From positions 186,001 to 250,000 of the forward strand of contig NZ_CP035807.1 of NCBI RefSeq assembly GCF_008329945.1: DNA of 64,000 nt, written 5' to 3'. The stretch is from Thiospirochaeta perfilievii (GTDB taxonomy: Bacteria; Spirochaetota; Spirochaetia; DSM-2461). A model generated the notes under the pieces. It ran no database searches, had not been told where the DNA came from, and was given only the letters and a program-made list of their open reading frames with translations. This document shows, piece by piece, positions 39,326 through 48,817 of this stretch. Every line of letters begins with the position of its first letter. The first letter of the stretch is position 1. A program made the translations under genes and the position numbers.

Positions 39326-40255
39326 TTAAACGACTTTGACTTCTATACTTGCTATGACACTTAAAACATGCTCATTCATTTCTAGAACTTTGTTTCCAGT
39401 TGTATCATTTTTTATTTGGTCAATTATCCATTGAAAATGAGTATTACTGAAAAGATCCTTGCTCTCTTTCATTAACTTATTAAGTTCATGATGGGCATCA
39501 CTTGTTATAGGAAATAAGTGTTCTTTAGGATCATGACCAACGTTGTTCACGGCTTTTAGTTTTATTGGTTTAAGTTCTTGATGAACCCCTTCAGATAACC
39601 AATCTTTTAAAGCTTTACCAAAATCTTCTCCAGGTCTATCAATTATTTCATCCTGATATTTACCAGTTCGATCCTTAATAACCTGACCTATGTGGTCTGT
39701 AGATATCTGCATAAGTAAATCAAACTCGTATTCGATACCTTTACCCTGGGAAGGGGCAAGGCTTACCCGAACCGGTTTAACTTTACCATTACCATCTCTC
39801 TCTGTTGTCCATTCAGTCTTTGCCCTCATTGTGGCAATAATATGACCATCAAAGTTCAAGATTGCATTTATTAAAGCAGTCTGTTTTGGTGTTCCCTCAC
39901 TCCATGCGCTCCAGGTGTTACCTTTGTATTTAGATTTTGCAATTCTATCCACTTCTTCTAGTAGTTCCTGCCAACCGTGGGATAGTGAATCAAGAATTAA
40001 TACATTGTAGTTCCGGGCTTCATGAATCAGCTTAATATAGTTCTCAATTGTGGGTTTTGGTAGCTCTGCAACGTCGAAATTGAACCTATCAGCGTACTTA
40101 CTGGCACTGCCCTTCTCACTGTCAATTACTGCTATATTACCGCCTATTCCAGTGGCTATTCTTAAAGCTGTAAATGTCTTTCCACCACCGGATGGTCCAA
40201 ACAGTGCTAATCTTAATTTACTTTGTTTCTTTGATGCTCTATTAAACATTTGCAA
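39326..40255 (-). CDS. Sak4-like RecA-fold ATPase
   Basis: 309 residues: Walker A FGPSGGGKTFTALRIA (about 20), Walker B NVLILDSLSHGW (about 98), and IIATMRAKTEW. This architecture matches Sak4-type single-strand annealing/recombination ATPases of phages and plasmids. Fits an origin of this block in a phage or plasmid; SSB is encoded about 4 kb away. Confidence 0.8.
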   Translation of the reverse strand: MQMFNRASKKQSKLRLALFGPSGGGKTFTALRIATGIGGNIAVIDSEKGSASKYADRFNFDVAELPKPTIENYIKLIHEARNYNVLILDSLSHGWQELLEEVDRIAKSKYKGNTWSAWSEGTPKQTALINAILNFDGHIIATMRAKTEWTTERDGNGKVKPVRVSLAPSQGKGIEYEFDLLMQISTDHIGQVIKDRTGKYQDEIIDRPGEDFGKALKDWLSEGVHQELKPIKLKAVNNVGHDPKEHLFPITSDAHHELNKLMKESKDLFSNTHFQWIIDQIKNDTTGNKVLEMNEHVLSVIASIEVKVV

Positions 40256-40547
40256 CTCCTTTAAAATCTTCTTCTATACATACAAAAACCTTTTTAATAT
40301 TATTTTCATTACTCAAGGCATCATCACCGGCTTCAATGGAAACTGTTTTTACTACCCAAGATAAATGACTTTTAGATAGTAGAGATAAGTTTAACTGTAT
40401 CTCATACACAAAATTCATCCCTTTATTTGGAATGATCATTAATCTAATAAAATACTGATCTCCACTATCTTTCACAATTTTAATTGAGGTCTTTGGAGAA
40501 TATAATTTTGTCAGCAGATTAAAGATTGTAACTTTATTTATTTTCAT
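40242..40547 (-). CDS. Hypothetical protein before the Sak4-like ATPase
   Basis: 101 residues, beta-rich, overlapping the ATPase start by 14 bp. MKINKVTIFNLLTKLYSPK at the start; no motif recognised. Its overlap argues for a functional link with the ATPase. Confidence 0.55.
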   Translation of the reverse strand: MKINKVTIFNLLTKLYSPKTSIKIVKDSGDQYFIRLMIIPNKGMNFVYEIQLNLSLLSKSHLSWVVKTVSIEAGDDALSNENNIKKVFVCIEEDFKGVANV

Positions 40548-40557
40548 ATTACCTCCC

Positions 40558-40998
40558 TTAATAGTTATCTCTATTAGGTTCTAGGTAACGACTATCACCT
40601 TCAGCGAAACTGTAATAATCCTTAGTCCCTATAATCATGTGATCTAATACTTTGATACCTAATATATCCCCTGCATTAACAAGCCTCTTTGTCACAAGTT
40701 TATCCTCCTCACTTGGTTCAATATTACCGCTTGGGTGGTTATGAACTAAAATTATAGAAGCTGAGTTGTCAGCAATAGCAGGTCTAAACACCTCTCTAGG
40801 ATGGATAAGGGTTCTATTCAAAATTCCAATAGTTATTAAACGAACACTTATAACTTCATGGGCTCCATTTAATGTTGCTACAATAAAATGTTCTTTCTCC
40901 AGGTCACGATACCTTTTTAGGCATGGCAATAAATCCGTGGGGTAAGACACCTTAACTTCGTACTTTTCTGTTCTTTCACTAATGATTTGATATTTCAT
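40558..40998 (-). CDS. RadC-like JAB-domain protein, intact copy
   Basis: 146 residues with the full JAMM-like motif: HPREVFRPAIADNSASIILV then HNHPSGNIEPSEED (H-x-H...D) and GIKVLDHMIIG. RadC-like proteins travel on plasmids and phages, activity unproven. Its 5' leader holds a hairpin (41029-41050) shared with the two following paralogues. Confidence 0.9.
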   Translation of the reverse strand: MKYQIISERTEKYEVKVSYPTDLLPCLKRYRDLEKEHFIVATLNGAHEVISVRLITIGILNRTLIHPREVFRPAIADNSASIILVHNHPSGNIEPSEEDKLVTKRLVNAGDILGIKVLDHMIIGTKDYYSFAEGDSRYLEPNRDNY

Positions 40999-41028
40999 TC
41001 TCTACACTCCTGTATTTATAAATAAAAT

Positions 41029-41050
41029 AAGCAGGCCAACGACCTGCTTT
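41029..41050 (-). promoter_or_regulatory. Leader hairpin before RadC copy 1
   Basis: AAGCAGG / CCTGCTT, preceded by TTATAAATAAAAT. The same leader recurs at 41634-41654 and 42228-42252, each between two RadC-like genes, so it is a terminator or a shared translational leader. Confidence 0.6.
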
Positions 41051-41153
41051 AATGACAAATATTACTTTCTTAAATCTTTGTTTTTAAATTCTTTTACATT
41101 CATTTTTTTAAATGGGTTATTACTTGTTTTATTAATTGGTTATACTTTGTTAA

Positions 41154-41600
41154 TTAAACCATTTTGTATGGCCACACATCATCTTTACTTAGAGTAGATA
41201 GATTATTTTCTGCATAACTGAAATAACCAGTTCCTGAAACTAGGAGATGATCTAGAACCTCTATCTTTAAAAATTTCCATTTCATTACTAAGTCTTCAAC
41301 TATCTTTATATTTTCAATTGAAGGCTTTGATATTTTGGATTTCCGATTATGGATTGTGACTATAGATGATGATTTTGATAATAAAGCTAGGTTAAATATT
41401 ATATGTGGTAGTTCCGGGTCTAGTTCTTTAACATCCATAATATGTATTTTCTGTAGATAACTTGCTCCATCTAATAATAGGACAAAAAGGGTATTTTTCT
41501 TTTCGTCAATAAACTCTTTTACAACGTCAAAAACTTCTCTTGGATGTCCAATCCTTAAGTCTTCATCTGATTTACGGTCTATAACTATTTGATATTTCAT
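41154..41600 (-). CDS. RadC-like protein lacking metal ligands
   Basis: 148 residues: opening MKYQIVIDRKSDEDLRIGHP, same HPREVF as the intact copy, but the metal motif reads TIHNRKSKISKPSIEN, so the second histidine and the aspartate are lost. It ends GTGYFSYAEN. A duplicate that probably cannot act as an enzyme, or an inactive partner. Confidence 0.75.
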   Translation of the reverse strand: MKYQIVIDRKSDEDLRIGHPREVFDVVKEFIDEKKNTLFVLLLDGASYLQKIHIMDVKELDPELPHIIFNLALLSKSSSIVTIHNRKSKISKPSIENIKIVEDLVMKWKFLKIEVLDHLLVSGTGYFSYAENNLSTLSKDDVWPYKMV

Positions 41601-41633
41601 TTTTATTATTCCTTTTAGGGTTATAAATAAAAG

Positions 41634-41654
41634 AAGCAGACCAATGGCCTGCTT
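41634..41654 (-). promoter_or_regulatory. Leader hairpin before RadC copy 2
   Basis: AAGCAG-ACCAATGGC-CTGCTT, same leader as the one before copy 1. Confidence 0.6.
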
Positions 41655-41714
41655 TAAACGCGTTATTATTAGTTCCGGGTATGGGTTTTTACTTGAGGTT
41701 TTGTTTAGTAGATT

Positions 41715-42128
41715 TTATTCTTCTGTAGCCTGGTATATTTCAGTATACCTGCCATCTACACAATGGAGTGCTGTCCAAACCGGGACAGAGTTCTTCCCAC
41801 CTTCTGTTATGATTTTATCAAAAGCCTTTTTATACTCACTCCCAAGATTGGTACTTTTGGGTCTTACATTATATGCTAAAGATATATAGGCTGCTTTATC
41901 TACAGAACTTAGAACTCCTATTTTATTCAGTTGGCTTTTAAAGCTATCAAGTCCTTTAAATGGAAACAGATGAAGATTACTAAGTTTCATCTGATCATTT
42001 AGTATTGCTACAAAAAGTGTGTCTGCTTCACTGATTATTAAACTCTTTAATATTGAGTTAAACCGGTATGAGTTTCGTAACTCAAAATCTGTATTTGTTT
42101 CTACATGTTTTATTATCCAGTATTTCAT
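41715..42128 (-). CDS. Strongly diverged RadC-like paralogue
   Basis: 137 residues, beginning MKYWIIKHVETNTDFELRNS and keeping the paralogue layout (SEADTLFVAILNDQMKLSNL) but no HPREVF or H-x-H motif. The same N-terminal MKYxII and shared leader mark it as the third copy. Function unknown. Confidence 0.6.
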   Translation of the reverse strand: MKYWIIKHVETNTDFELRNSYRFNSILKSLIISEADTLFVAILNDQMKLSNLHLFPFKGLDSFKSQLNKIGVLSSVDKAAYISLAYNVRPKSTNLGSEYKKAFDKIITEGGKNSVPVWTALHCVDGRYTEIYQATEE

Positions 42129-42227
42129 TTTCCTTAACCTTTTTCATCGGGACATAGTCTATGCTCCTAGTAATATTGTTTTTTAAATAACTCCCAAGGG
42201 CATTAAACCCCTGGGTTATAAATAACA

Positions 42228-42252
42228 AGAGCAGGCCAAATAGGCCTGCTCT
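42228..42252 (-). promoter_or_regulatory. Leader hairpin before RadC copy 3
   Basis: Perfect ten-base stem AGAGCAGGCC / GGCCTGCTCT with loop AAATA. A second hairpin, CCCAAGGG-type, lies about 15 bp left (42194-42215). Confidence 0.65.
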
Positions 42253-42322
42253 AGATCTCTTTCCGGTTTTCTATCCGGTTAGGCCTGGTCGGCCTCAATT
42301 TTTCTACTCTTAGAAATCCTAC

Positions 42323-42406
42323 CTACGCAATAATGATTTTAATTAAAGCCATTATTGCAGTAAATAAAGATCCTCCTCCACCTGAACTTTCGATAATTCT
42401 CTTCAT
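42323..42406 (-). CDS. 27-residue amphipathic peptide
   Basis: ATG at 42406 has a textbook Shine-Dalgarno (AAAAGGAGAACGGTTATG). The peptide begins MKRIIESSGGGGSLFTAIMA and ends with the hydrophobic LIKIIIA. This is the size and hydrophobicity of type I toxin or phenol-soluble peptides. It is the first coding unit before the RadC-like array, on the same strand. Confidence 0.55.
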   Translation of the reverse strand: MKRIIESSGGGGSLFTAIMALIKIIIA

Positions 42407-42514
42407 AACCGTTCTCCTTTTAGTTAATTGGTCACATGAATAATATATAAGTTGAAATGGATCTGGTGCGATTATTAGGATTGTTGTGGAGGGATTTGTT
42501 TATGATGCATAAAG

Positions 42515-42555
42515 AAAAAGACCTTAATAGAAAATACTGCCATTAAGGTCTTTTT
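42515..42555. terminator. Bidirectional terminator
   Basis: AAAAAGACCTTAAT / ATTAAGGTCTTTTT with a 13-base loop, between the stop of the beta-CASP gene and the RadC array promoter region. A and T runs flank both arms. Confidence 0.85.
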
Positions 42556-42557
42556 TA

Positions 42558-44534
42558 TTACATGACTAATGCAAGAATTATCTCGATATAAGTTGTATCT
42601 GTACCGACAGGGAATGATATTGTTTTACTTTCCCAATTGATATGCATGTTTGCATCAATAGCATCTTCCATGATTATTAATGATTGATTCTCTACAAAAT
42701 CTTCCCATTTTCTATCAGATAAATTATACCACTTTTTAGAATCATTTTTCATAGGGATAATTGTTTTTGAAGCATCTGGATTAAATGTACAATTTTTTTC
42801 ATCAATTAAATGTGCAAGTTCTTTTCTGGAATCATTATCTCCATGGTTTAAGAAAACCTGTATCTCTTCTTTTCTTGGTTCTTTTGGATTATTATATATA
42901 AAATCCAATAAAGCATCCTTATCAGCATGACCTGAATAATATGCACTCATATTTATAATCTTAGATTTAACATCAGATAATCTACAATCCATATTATTGA
43001 ACCTTGTATTATGCTTCATATCATTTTCATAAGTATCTAGGTTTGATAAATAATATCCATTAGTGTCTTTTGCCTGATATCCTGTAATAAGAACTGTTGA
43101 ATCTTCTCTAGTCAAATTTTTATTTAGAATATCAACAATAGCGCCATCATTACACATGCCTGAAGAACCTAAAACAATGGTCTTATGACAAGGGTTATTA
43201 GTGTATGAAATTCCACCATTTGTTACACGTATAATATGGTCTTTAATCTCAAGGTGTTTCTTTTTAACTTTATTAGTTTTTTTCTTATAAGATTTATTAC
43301 TTTCGAGAACTTCACCTACCGTAAAAATATTTTCAATAAGGTCATCATAACTATCAAAACCCTCAAAATCTAAAGTTGAAAATATTGAATCATTTCCATA
43401 TAAATATTTCTTAGAATTATTTTTGAATTTATATTCTAATAGGCCTTTTTTATATATAGGAATCAGTTTCTCAATTAAAGGAGATGTAATAAAAACTTGT
43501 AATTTTATAGGTATGACAATTTCTGATAATAATTCTATAATTATTTGAGAATCGTCATAATCTCTTACATAGCTATAATACTCACCATTTATTAATTTAA
43601 ATGACTGATCTTTCTCTTCAAGTAAATCGATTAAATATTTAGGGAAATTATCATTATTGATAAATGTGCGTACTTCATCTTCTGATACTTTAAAATAATA
43701 TTCCTTAAAGTTTAAGAGATAAAATAAATCAAATAAAATTTCTTGGGCTCTATGCAATGAAAAACTAGGAATAATTAAATTTTTACCTACATTGAATGAT
43801 TCTTCAATTATTGAATTTAATTTCTATAATCGTTGTTTATAATTAAAACATTCCCTTTTTCTAGCGCCATAGGTTGATTCTAAAACAATGAAGTCATTTC
43901 CTCTTCCATTATGCGGATATTGATTATCTTTTATTAATAACGATTGCTCATTTTGTAATGTTGATGCTCCAATATCCCCTGAAAATACAATTGTCTTTTT
44001 TTCAAAATCTGCTTCTTGCCAAATAAACCCAACTGAGACAGCACCTAAGATATGAGAAGATCTGAGGAAATAAAAGAAAAAATCTTTACCTATAGAAATA
44101 TGTTGACCCCAACTAAACTTAGAATCTAAATCGACACAGTTAAATTTGATCTGATCTACATCAGAAATTTTGTATAGTTCACCATTAGAGATATTAGCAC
44201 TATCTAGTAGTATTTCTCTAGCACAATCAGCCGTCATAGAAGTACAATATACTTCCCCTGTATAACCATATTTATAAAGAAGAGGTATTGCTCCACAATG
44301 GTCTAAATGTGCATGTGTTAAAATTACCTTGGAAATATTTTTTGCATCAAATGGTAAGTTTTTCAGATTTTGAGCACCTTCTCCCTGATACATTCCACAA
44401 TCAACTAAAACTGTTTGTTTATTTTCTCCATTTATATATTCTAACATTGAACATGAACCTGTAACTGTCTCAACACCTCCTATAAATCTAACTTTCATTT
44501 TCCGAATTTGTAAATCGTTGTTTTCTAATAGCAT
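42558..44534 (-). pseudogene. Beta-CASP metallo-beta-lactamase nuclease split by an amber codon
   Basis: N-terminal half (44534-43827): FIGGVETVTGSCSMLEY, metal motif LTHAHLDHCGAIPLL and GDIG; the C-terminal half: LGSSGMCNDGAIVDIL (beta-CASP), VLITGYQAKDTNGYY, YYSGHADKDALLDFI and FLNHGDNDSRKEL. The two halves are in one frame, separated only by TAG at 43824-43826, at a position (YGARKRE..KLNSIIEESF) where the family normally has glutamate or another sense codon. It would be a CPSF73-like RNA or DNA processing enzyme of about 658 residues. One substitution likely caused the stop. Confidence 0.85.
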
Positions 44535-44734
44535 TTTATCCTCTTTTTTAAAAAATTTTCAAATATCTTATTGCAAAAACCATGCCAAAATTATTGTTAG
44601 GTATTTATCGTATAATAAAAGTCTTGTAGGTTTAATAAATCATTGTATTGGTAAATATAACTAATTCTTTTAGTATCGAACTACCACTTCATTTATATAT
44701 TATCTCCCTGAATACAAATCTAAGGAGAAATAAG

Positions 44735-45067
44735 ATGAATAGTTTAAACTCAGTATTATTAGAAGGGTTCCTTATTGGCGATCCAATTGAAGGAAGAACA
44801 GAGCAAGATGAAATGGAATGTACTTTCAATATTTCATCAGAACGATACTACAAAAAAGATGAAGAAATAGTAAAAGAAATGACAACTGTGAGTGTTAAAG
44901 TCTACTCGATTTTAGCAGATAGCTGTGCTAGGCATCTACAAAAAGGTAGAGGTGTAAGAGTGGTTGGTAGGCTTAAGCAAGTTTTTGATGAAGATGAGAG
45001 CAAAACATCTCAGGTATTAATCCAAGCAGAACACGTTGAGTTTAAACCCATTGTGGTTGCAGGATAA
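44735..45067 (+). CDS. ssb: Single-strand DNA-binding protein
   Basis: 110 residues from ATG at 44735 (AAGGAGA upstream). OB-fold with MNSLNSVLLEGFLIGDPIEG, ARHLQKGRGVRVVGRLKQ and QVLIQAEHVEFKP. This short form without an acidic tail, with the EHVEF ending, is typical of spirochaetes. Isolated and on the plus strand among minus-strand mobile genes, it is likely the element's own copy. Confidence 0.9.
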   Translation: MNSLNSVLLEGFLIGDPIEGRTEQDEMECTFNISSERYYKKDEEIVKEMTTVSVKVYSILADSCARHLQKGRGVRVVGRLKQVFDEDESKTSQVLIQAEHVEFKPIVVAG

Positions 45068-45160
45068 GGTTTATTGAAAAGCACCATAAAAAAATAGTTC
45101 ATCTGTATGGGTGGATTATTTTTTATAATATCTGAAATATTATTAACAGTGTTGCTCAAT

Positions 45161-45502
45161 TTATTGAATATTGAAAATAAGTTTTAACCCAAAATCAACT
45201 TCATGCATTGTTCTTGGTGGTAGAGTACTAACTTTTTCTATTAGCCTTCTTTTGTCTATTGTTGAGATTTGGGAAATATTAATTACTCCATTCTTAGGTA
45301 ATCCAGATTCTTCAGGTTCTAAAAATATATTTCCAGGTGCATCTGCAAGATTAAGATTTGTAGTTACAGAAGATACTATTATTGTTTGAATATTACTTCT
45401 ATTAAATGAATCATCTTGTATTATGACAACAGGTCTTTTAAATCCTGGTTCGCTTCCAAATGGAATTCCCAAGTCAGCCCACCAAACTTCACCACGAATC
45501 AT
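45161..45502 (-). CDS. MazF/PemK-family toxin
   Basis: 113 residues: MIRGEVWWADLGIPFGSEPG, KRPVVIIQDDSFNRS, TNLNLADAPGNIFL, NVSQI-like ISTIDKRRL. Matches MazF endoribonucleases that cleave mRNA. It follows and overlaps the antitoxin gene by 14 bp. Confidence 0.92.
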   Translation of the reverse strand: MIRGEVWWADLGIPFGSEPGFKRPVVIIQDDSFNRSNIQTIIVSSVTTNLNLADAPGNIFLEPEESGLPKNGVINISQISTIDKRRLIEKVSTLPPRTMHEVDFGLKLIFNIQ

Positions 45503-45731
45503 ATTCAGTTGCCTTTCTTAATGATTCAAGCCCTAATTCATTTGTATCTTCAATGTTATTTTCCTTAGAGAATAAGCAATTTAGCTTTTCTGTAATTCGA
45601 TCTTTACTATGATGCTCAATAAATTCTTTTATTGCTAATACGTATAACTGGCTTCTGGCTAATCCAAGCTCTTTTGCAGTTATCTCAGCATCATTGTAAA
45701 CGTTATCAGGTATTGAAATTGCAGTTTTCAT
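45489..45731 (-). CDS. Antitoxin of the MazF-like pair
   Basis: 80 residues: ribbon-helix-helix opening MKTAISIPDNVYNDAEITAK, then ELGLARSQLYVLAIKEFIEH, and an acidic unstructured end that would wrap MazF. It represses its own operon by analogy. Confidence 0.85.
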   Translation of the reverse strand: MKTAISIPDNVYNDAEITAKELGLARSQLYVLAIKEFIEHHSKDRITEKLNCLFSKENNIEDTNELGLESLRKATEYDSW

Positions 45732-46278
45732 ATTTTAAGTATAACAATAGTATAACAATAAATCAATGTTCAACTAATCATAGCAGATAATTTAATGGAT
45801 AAAGAGTAAAATTTGTTTAAGAAGACCAACTGTTATTTAACCTCTTAAACTATAGATAAATTTCCTGCTTAATTATTGTATAGACCGTCTGCATATAGCA
45901 GCTAAAAACTACAAAAAGACTCATTTAAATTGCTTTATAACTCCCTGAAACCTAGATAAAAGATATTTTACTTCTGTATTACTGATTTAAAACGAGCATA
46001 CCAAATGGCCTGCCCAAGAACTATTCCGGATATATCCCGGTACAACTAAATTAATATACTAATACCTGAAAGAATCTTCTAAAATATAAAAATCTCTTAC
46101 CCCATTAAACTATCTCTGTTTTTACTGTTAAGTAGTTTTCATAGTCCTCTAAATAGTCTTTTGCATCATAAAATTGATGAAAATAAGGGTTTAATTTCTA
46201 GTTTAGAACGATTTATTAGGTATTAGCTGGTATGTATCTCTTCTAGTCTTACAGCCCTTTTATAAAGTGTCATTAACT
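45732..46278. other. Gap without a recognisable gene
   Basis: 547 bases. Near 45990-46010 is CATACCAAATGGCCTGCCC, resembling the RadC leader hairpins; otherwise no coding frame or long repeat was found. Confidence 0.5.
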
Positions 46279-46776
46279 TTACTCTGAATCTAATGATATT
46301 TTAGCAATAGCAATATCTTCATACAGATCCATGGATTTTTGTATGTACTGATTATATACAAGTGTTTTGTAAGCCCAGTTGGGACTGTATAGCTTTAATG
46401 ATTTAATTTTATTGGTAATGCTGTATAATTCTACAAGTAAGCTAGTGAGTTTTTCAGAGCCTAATTTTTTCTGGTATTCAAATTTAAGGATAATATCAAA
46501 TGAACTGTTAATAGAAAACATAGAATGTATTAAGTGGAAATCTTCATGTCGTTTCATTTCATTTATTATTGTGCTGATATAGGTAAAGTTACTCATAGCT
46601 ATAAAATTACAAACAATATCCAAGTTAAACGATCTTTCACACTCTTCAATCACCCTATACAAATAAATTTTATTTCTACCAGTAAAGAATTGGTAAGAAG
46701 CTTCAAACCTGGTAAATAAAGTTCTATCAATAAGATGTTTTTCTTGCATTGCTCTGTCTAATTCTAAATATACCAT
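46279..46776 (-). CDS. Hypothetical helical protein
   Basis: 165 residues: FTGRNKIYLYRVIEECERSF, SFDIILKFEYQKKLGSEKLT. No family recognised. It might belong to the replication module to its right, from which it is separated by 1 kb of non-coding DNA. Confidence 0.5.
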   Translation of the reverse strand: MVYLELDRAMQEKHLIDRTLFTRFEASYQFFTGRNKIYLYRVIEECERSFNLDIVCNFIAMSNFTYISTIINEMKRHEDFHLIHSMFSINSSFDIILKFEYQKKLGSEKLTSLLVELYSITNKIKSLKLYSPNWAYKTLVYNQYIQKSMDLYEDIAIAKISLDSE

Positions 46777-47579
46777 ACAAGTCCTCTTTATTATGTGTTG
46801 ACAGTTTTTTGTTCTAATAAGCCAATAAATTAATTAAACAGAGTTATTGGCTATTATCAGCTTTAAAAGGATTTAAATATGGTTTTCTTGCATCTAATCA
46901 GGAAATGATATTATACCCAGATAAAAAGCTTAATATGGGTTAATTATCCGCTATAAAAGTTAATATAATCGGTTACCGAAGATAAATTAGAGTAATTACC
47001 ATAGACATAATATTTTATAGTGTAAAGTTGTTAAATACCAGTTAATTACAAGGAGAACACCAACTAAGTTTATGTATGATGTTAAATTATCAGTATTAAG
47101 TTTATTAAAACTAATACCAGGTAGTGTTACCCTACCCAGTGATTAAATTTGATTTATAAAACTATTTCTTGATATGTAAAAATACGATGTACTAAATAAG
47201 GATTATGAAATGAGTAAAGTCACCTTTAGAGTTTTCACGATTGTATATTATCATAGGTAAAAATGGATAGTTTGAATGATGATTTTGAAATAGGATGATA
47301 ATTATGGTTTTTAGACCATAAAAGATTGTAGTTCTTTTAAGTACTCGGGTTATAGGGATAGTACTCGTTAAATCTATTGTTATGGAGCTTTGTACAATGT
47401 TTTTAGAGAGAGAAAAGAATGATATTGGTGATTATGGAATTAAGTATTAGTTTTTGTATAATGTGACCTTGGTATTGGATTAGAAGTTTAGGTCCATCTT
47501 TTCTAAAGGCAGTAGATGAGTAAGGAATATGTTAGTTATAGCTTTATTACTGGTCTTGATTACTGGTTAATAGAAAATA
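46777..47579. other. Non-coding region left of the hairpin array
   Basis: About 800 bases. A 24-codon plus-strand frame at 47072-47146 (MYDVKLSVLSLLKLIPG...) has an AAGGAGA ribosome site and stops; another 16-codon frame follows. They may be remnants or leader peptides. No longer gene found. Confidence 0.4.
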
Positions 47580-47615
47580 CCTAAGCAGTGAACTGAAATA
47601 GATTCACTGCTTAGG
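47580..47615. repeat. Inverted repeat 1 of the replicon array
   Basis: Thirteen-base perfect arms (CCTAAGCAGTGAA / TTCACTGCTTAGG), ten-base loop. First of three in 220 bp. Confidence 0.8.
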
Positions 47616-47670
47616 TATTTATAATGATTTACTACTAGGTTGATAATTACATCTATTGCTGGTAGATAAC

Positions 47671-47737
47671 ATTGACTGATAAGAGAGTTGTTCAATAAGA
47701 GTTACTGGGATATTGAACAACTCTCTTATCAGTCAAT
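47671..47737. repeat. Inverted repeat 2: 27-bp perfect stem
   Basis: Left arm 47671-47697 begins ATTGACTGATAAGAGAG; right arm 47711-47737 is its exact complement. The 13-base loop is AGAGTTACTGGGA. Longer than any rho-independent terminator needs. Confidence 0.9.
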
Positions 47738-47748
47738 ATACTTCGTAT

Positions 47749-47801
47749 AGGACTAACCACTGTTAGTTATATAAACTGTTGTCCTAACAGTGGTTAGTCC
47801 T
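47749..47801. repeat. Inverted repeat 3: 18-bp perfect stem
   Basis: AGGACTAACCACTGTTAG (47749-47766) and its complement (47784-47801), with a 17-base loop. It lies 43 bp from the stop of the Rep-like gene. Confidence 0.9.
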
Positions 47802-47843
47802 GTTTCTACGTTATATTAATAAAAGAATATATTTATAGGCTCT

Positions 47844-48659
47844 TTACATTTTAGGCTGACTCTTAATATTTATAAGTTCCTGTGTGGACATGGAATTCTG
47901 ATTACATTCTAGTAAAATATTATAAAGAAATGGATGCAGGAATTTACAAATTTCAGCATTAATTGGCCACAAAGAATGAGGCTTTAAAACCTCTTTTGTA
48001 TAGTTGATAAGTAATGGTCTTATATGACTGCAAAATCCGACAGGAAGCTTGTCCAGGTCATTAATATGAATTTCTTTAATGTATTTCCTTTTTAATCTAA
48101 ATTCAAACCTAGTGATTCTAATAGGACTGCCAATACGATCGCCTCTATCATAAATACAAATAAATGAATCCTGCTGGTCAGCTTTTTCTCCATTTTTTCG
48201 ATAAGTAACATTATAATCTGTAGAATATATTGAATTCGGTTTATCCTTATAAAATTGTACATGTTTTAAACTACCATTAAAATTATCAATATAGTAAGGG
48301 AATTTAGGATGATAAGTATCAAAAGCTAATTCTACAAGCTTTAATTCTGAGTAAACCAAGATTTCATCATATGGTATTGACCTTGAGAAAAGAGGATATT
48401 TATCATACATATTTTCATTTATAGCATTAAAAATACTGTTAATAATGCTTATATCATATTTAATTGTAGTATCATGAAAATGGACTCTTTTATGTAAACC
48501 GCTTATAAATGTGATTTTATCGTGTGTCTCATAATATTTTATATTATCCCAATTAATCCATTCATTGGGAACCTTTAAAACAATTTGGTCTATAATACAA
48601 GGTTTTCTGGCTTCGATAATAAAATTTTTTCTACAAACTTCCCTTTCTTCATGTGTCAT
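47844..48659 (-). CDS. Rep-like replication initiator
   Basis: 271 residues. The central part carries an R-x-T-R-F-E-F-R-L-K stretch (RITRFEFRLKRKYIKEIHIN) typical of rolling-circle-like phage/plasmid initiators (gene II/CRI families), with charged lead-in CIYDRGDRIGSP. No HUH motif is plain in the first half, so the catalytic tyrosine/metal set is unconfirmed. It precedes the array of three inverted repeats, a likely origin. Confidence 0.5.
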   Translation of the reverse strand: MTHEEREVCRKNFIIEARKPCIIDQIVLKVPNEWINWDNIKYYETHDKITFISGLHKRVHFHDTTIKYDISIINSIFNAINENMYDKYPLFSRSIPYDEILVYSELKLVELAFDTYHPKFPYYIDNFNGSLKHVQFYKDKPNSIYSTDYNVTYRKNGEKADQQDSFICIYDRGDRIGSPIRITRFEFRLKRKYIKEIHINDLDKLPVGFCSHIRPLLINYTKEVLKPHSLWPINAEICKFLHPFLYNILLECNQNSMSTQELINIKSQPKM

Positions 48660-48714
48660 TTAAATCTTCCTTCTTACACCATTCGTAGCCAGTGAAACCA
48701 CCAGTCTAAATATT

Positions 48715-48754
48715 AAAAACATTCAGGAAGACATTATCACTCCTGAATGTTTTT
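48715..48754 (-). terminator. Terminator after the 174-residue gene
   Basis: AAAAACATTCAGGA / TCCTGAATGTTTTT with a 12-base loop, between the 174-residue gene and the Rep-like gene. Confidence 0.8.
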
Positions 48755-48817
48755 TATAATTATTTTGCAAAATTTTTTCTAATATTTGACAAATATTAGA
48801 AAATATTTACAAAAATC

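Noticed and set aside
47580-47801. CRISPR-like repeat array
   Set aside because: The three repeats are inverted, unrelated to each other and have no spacers of constant length.
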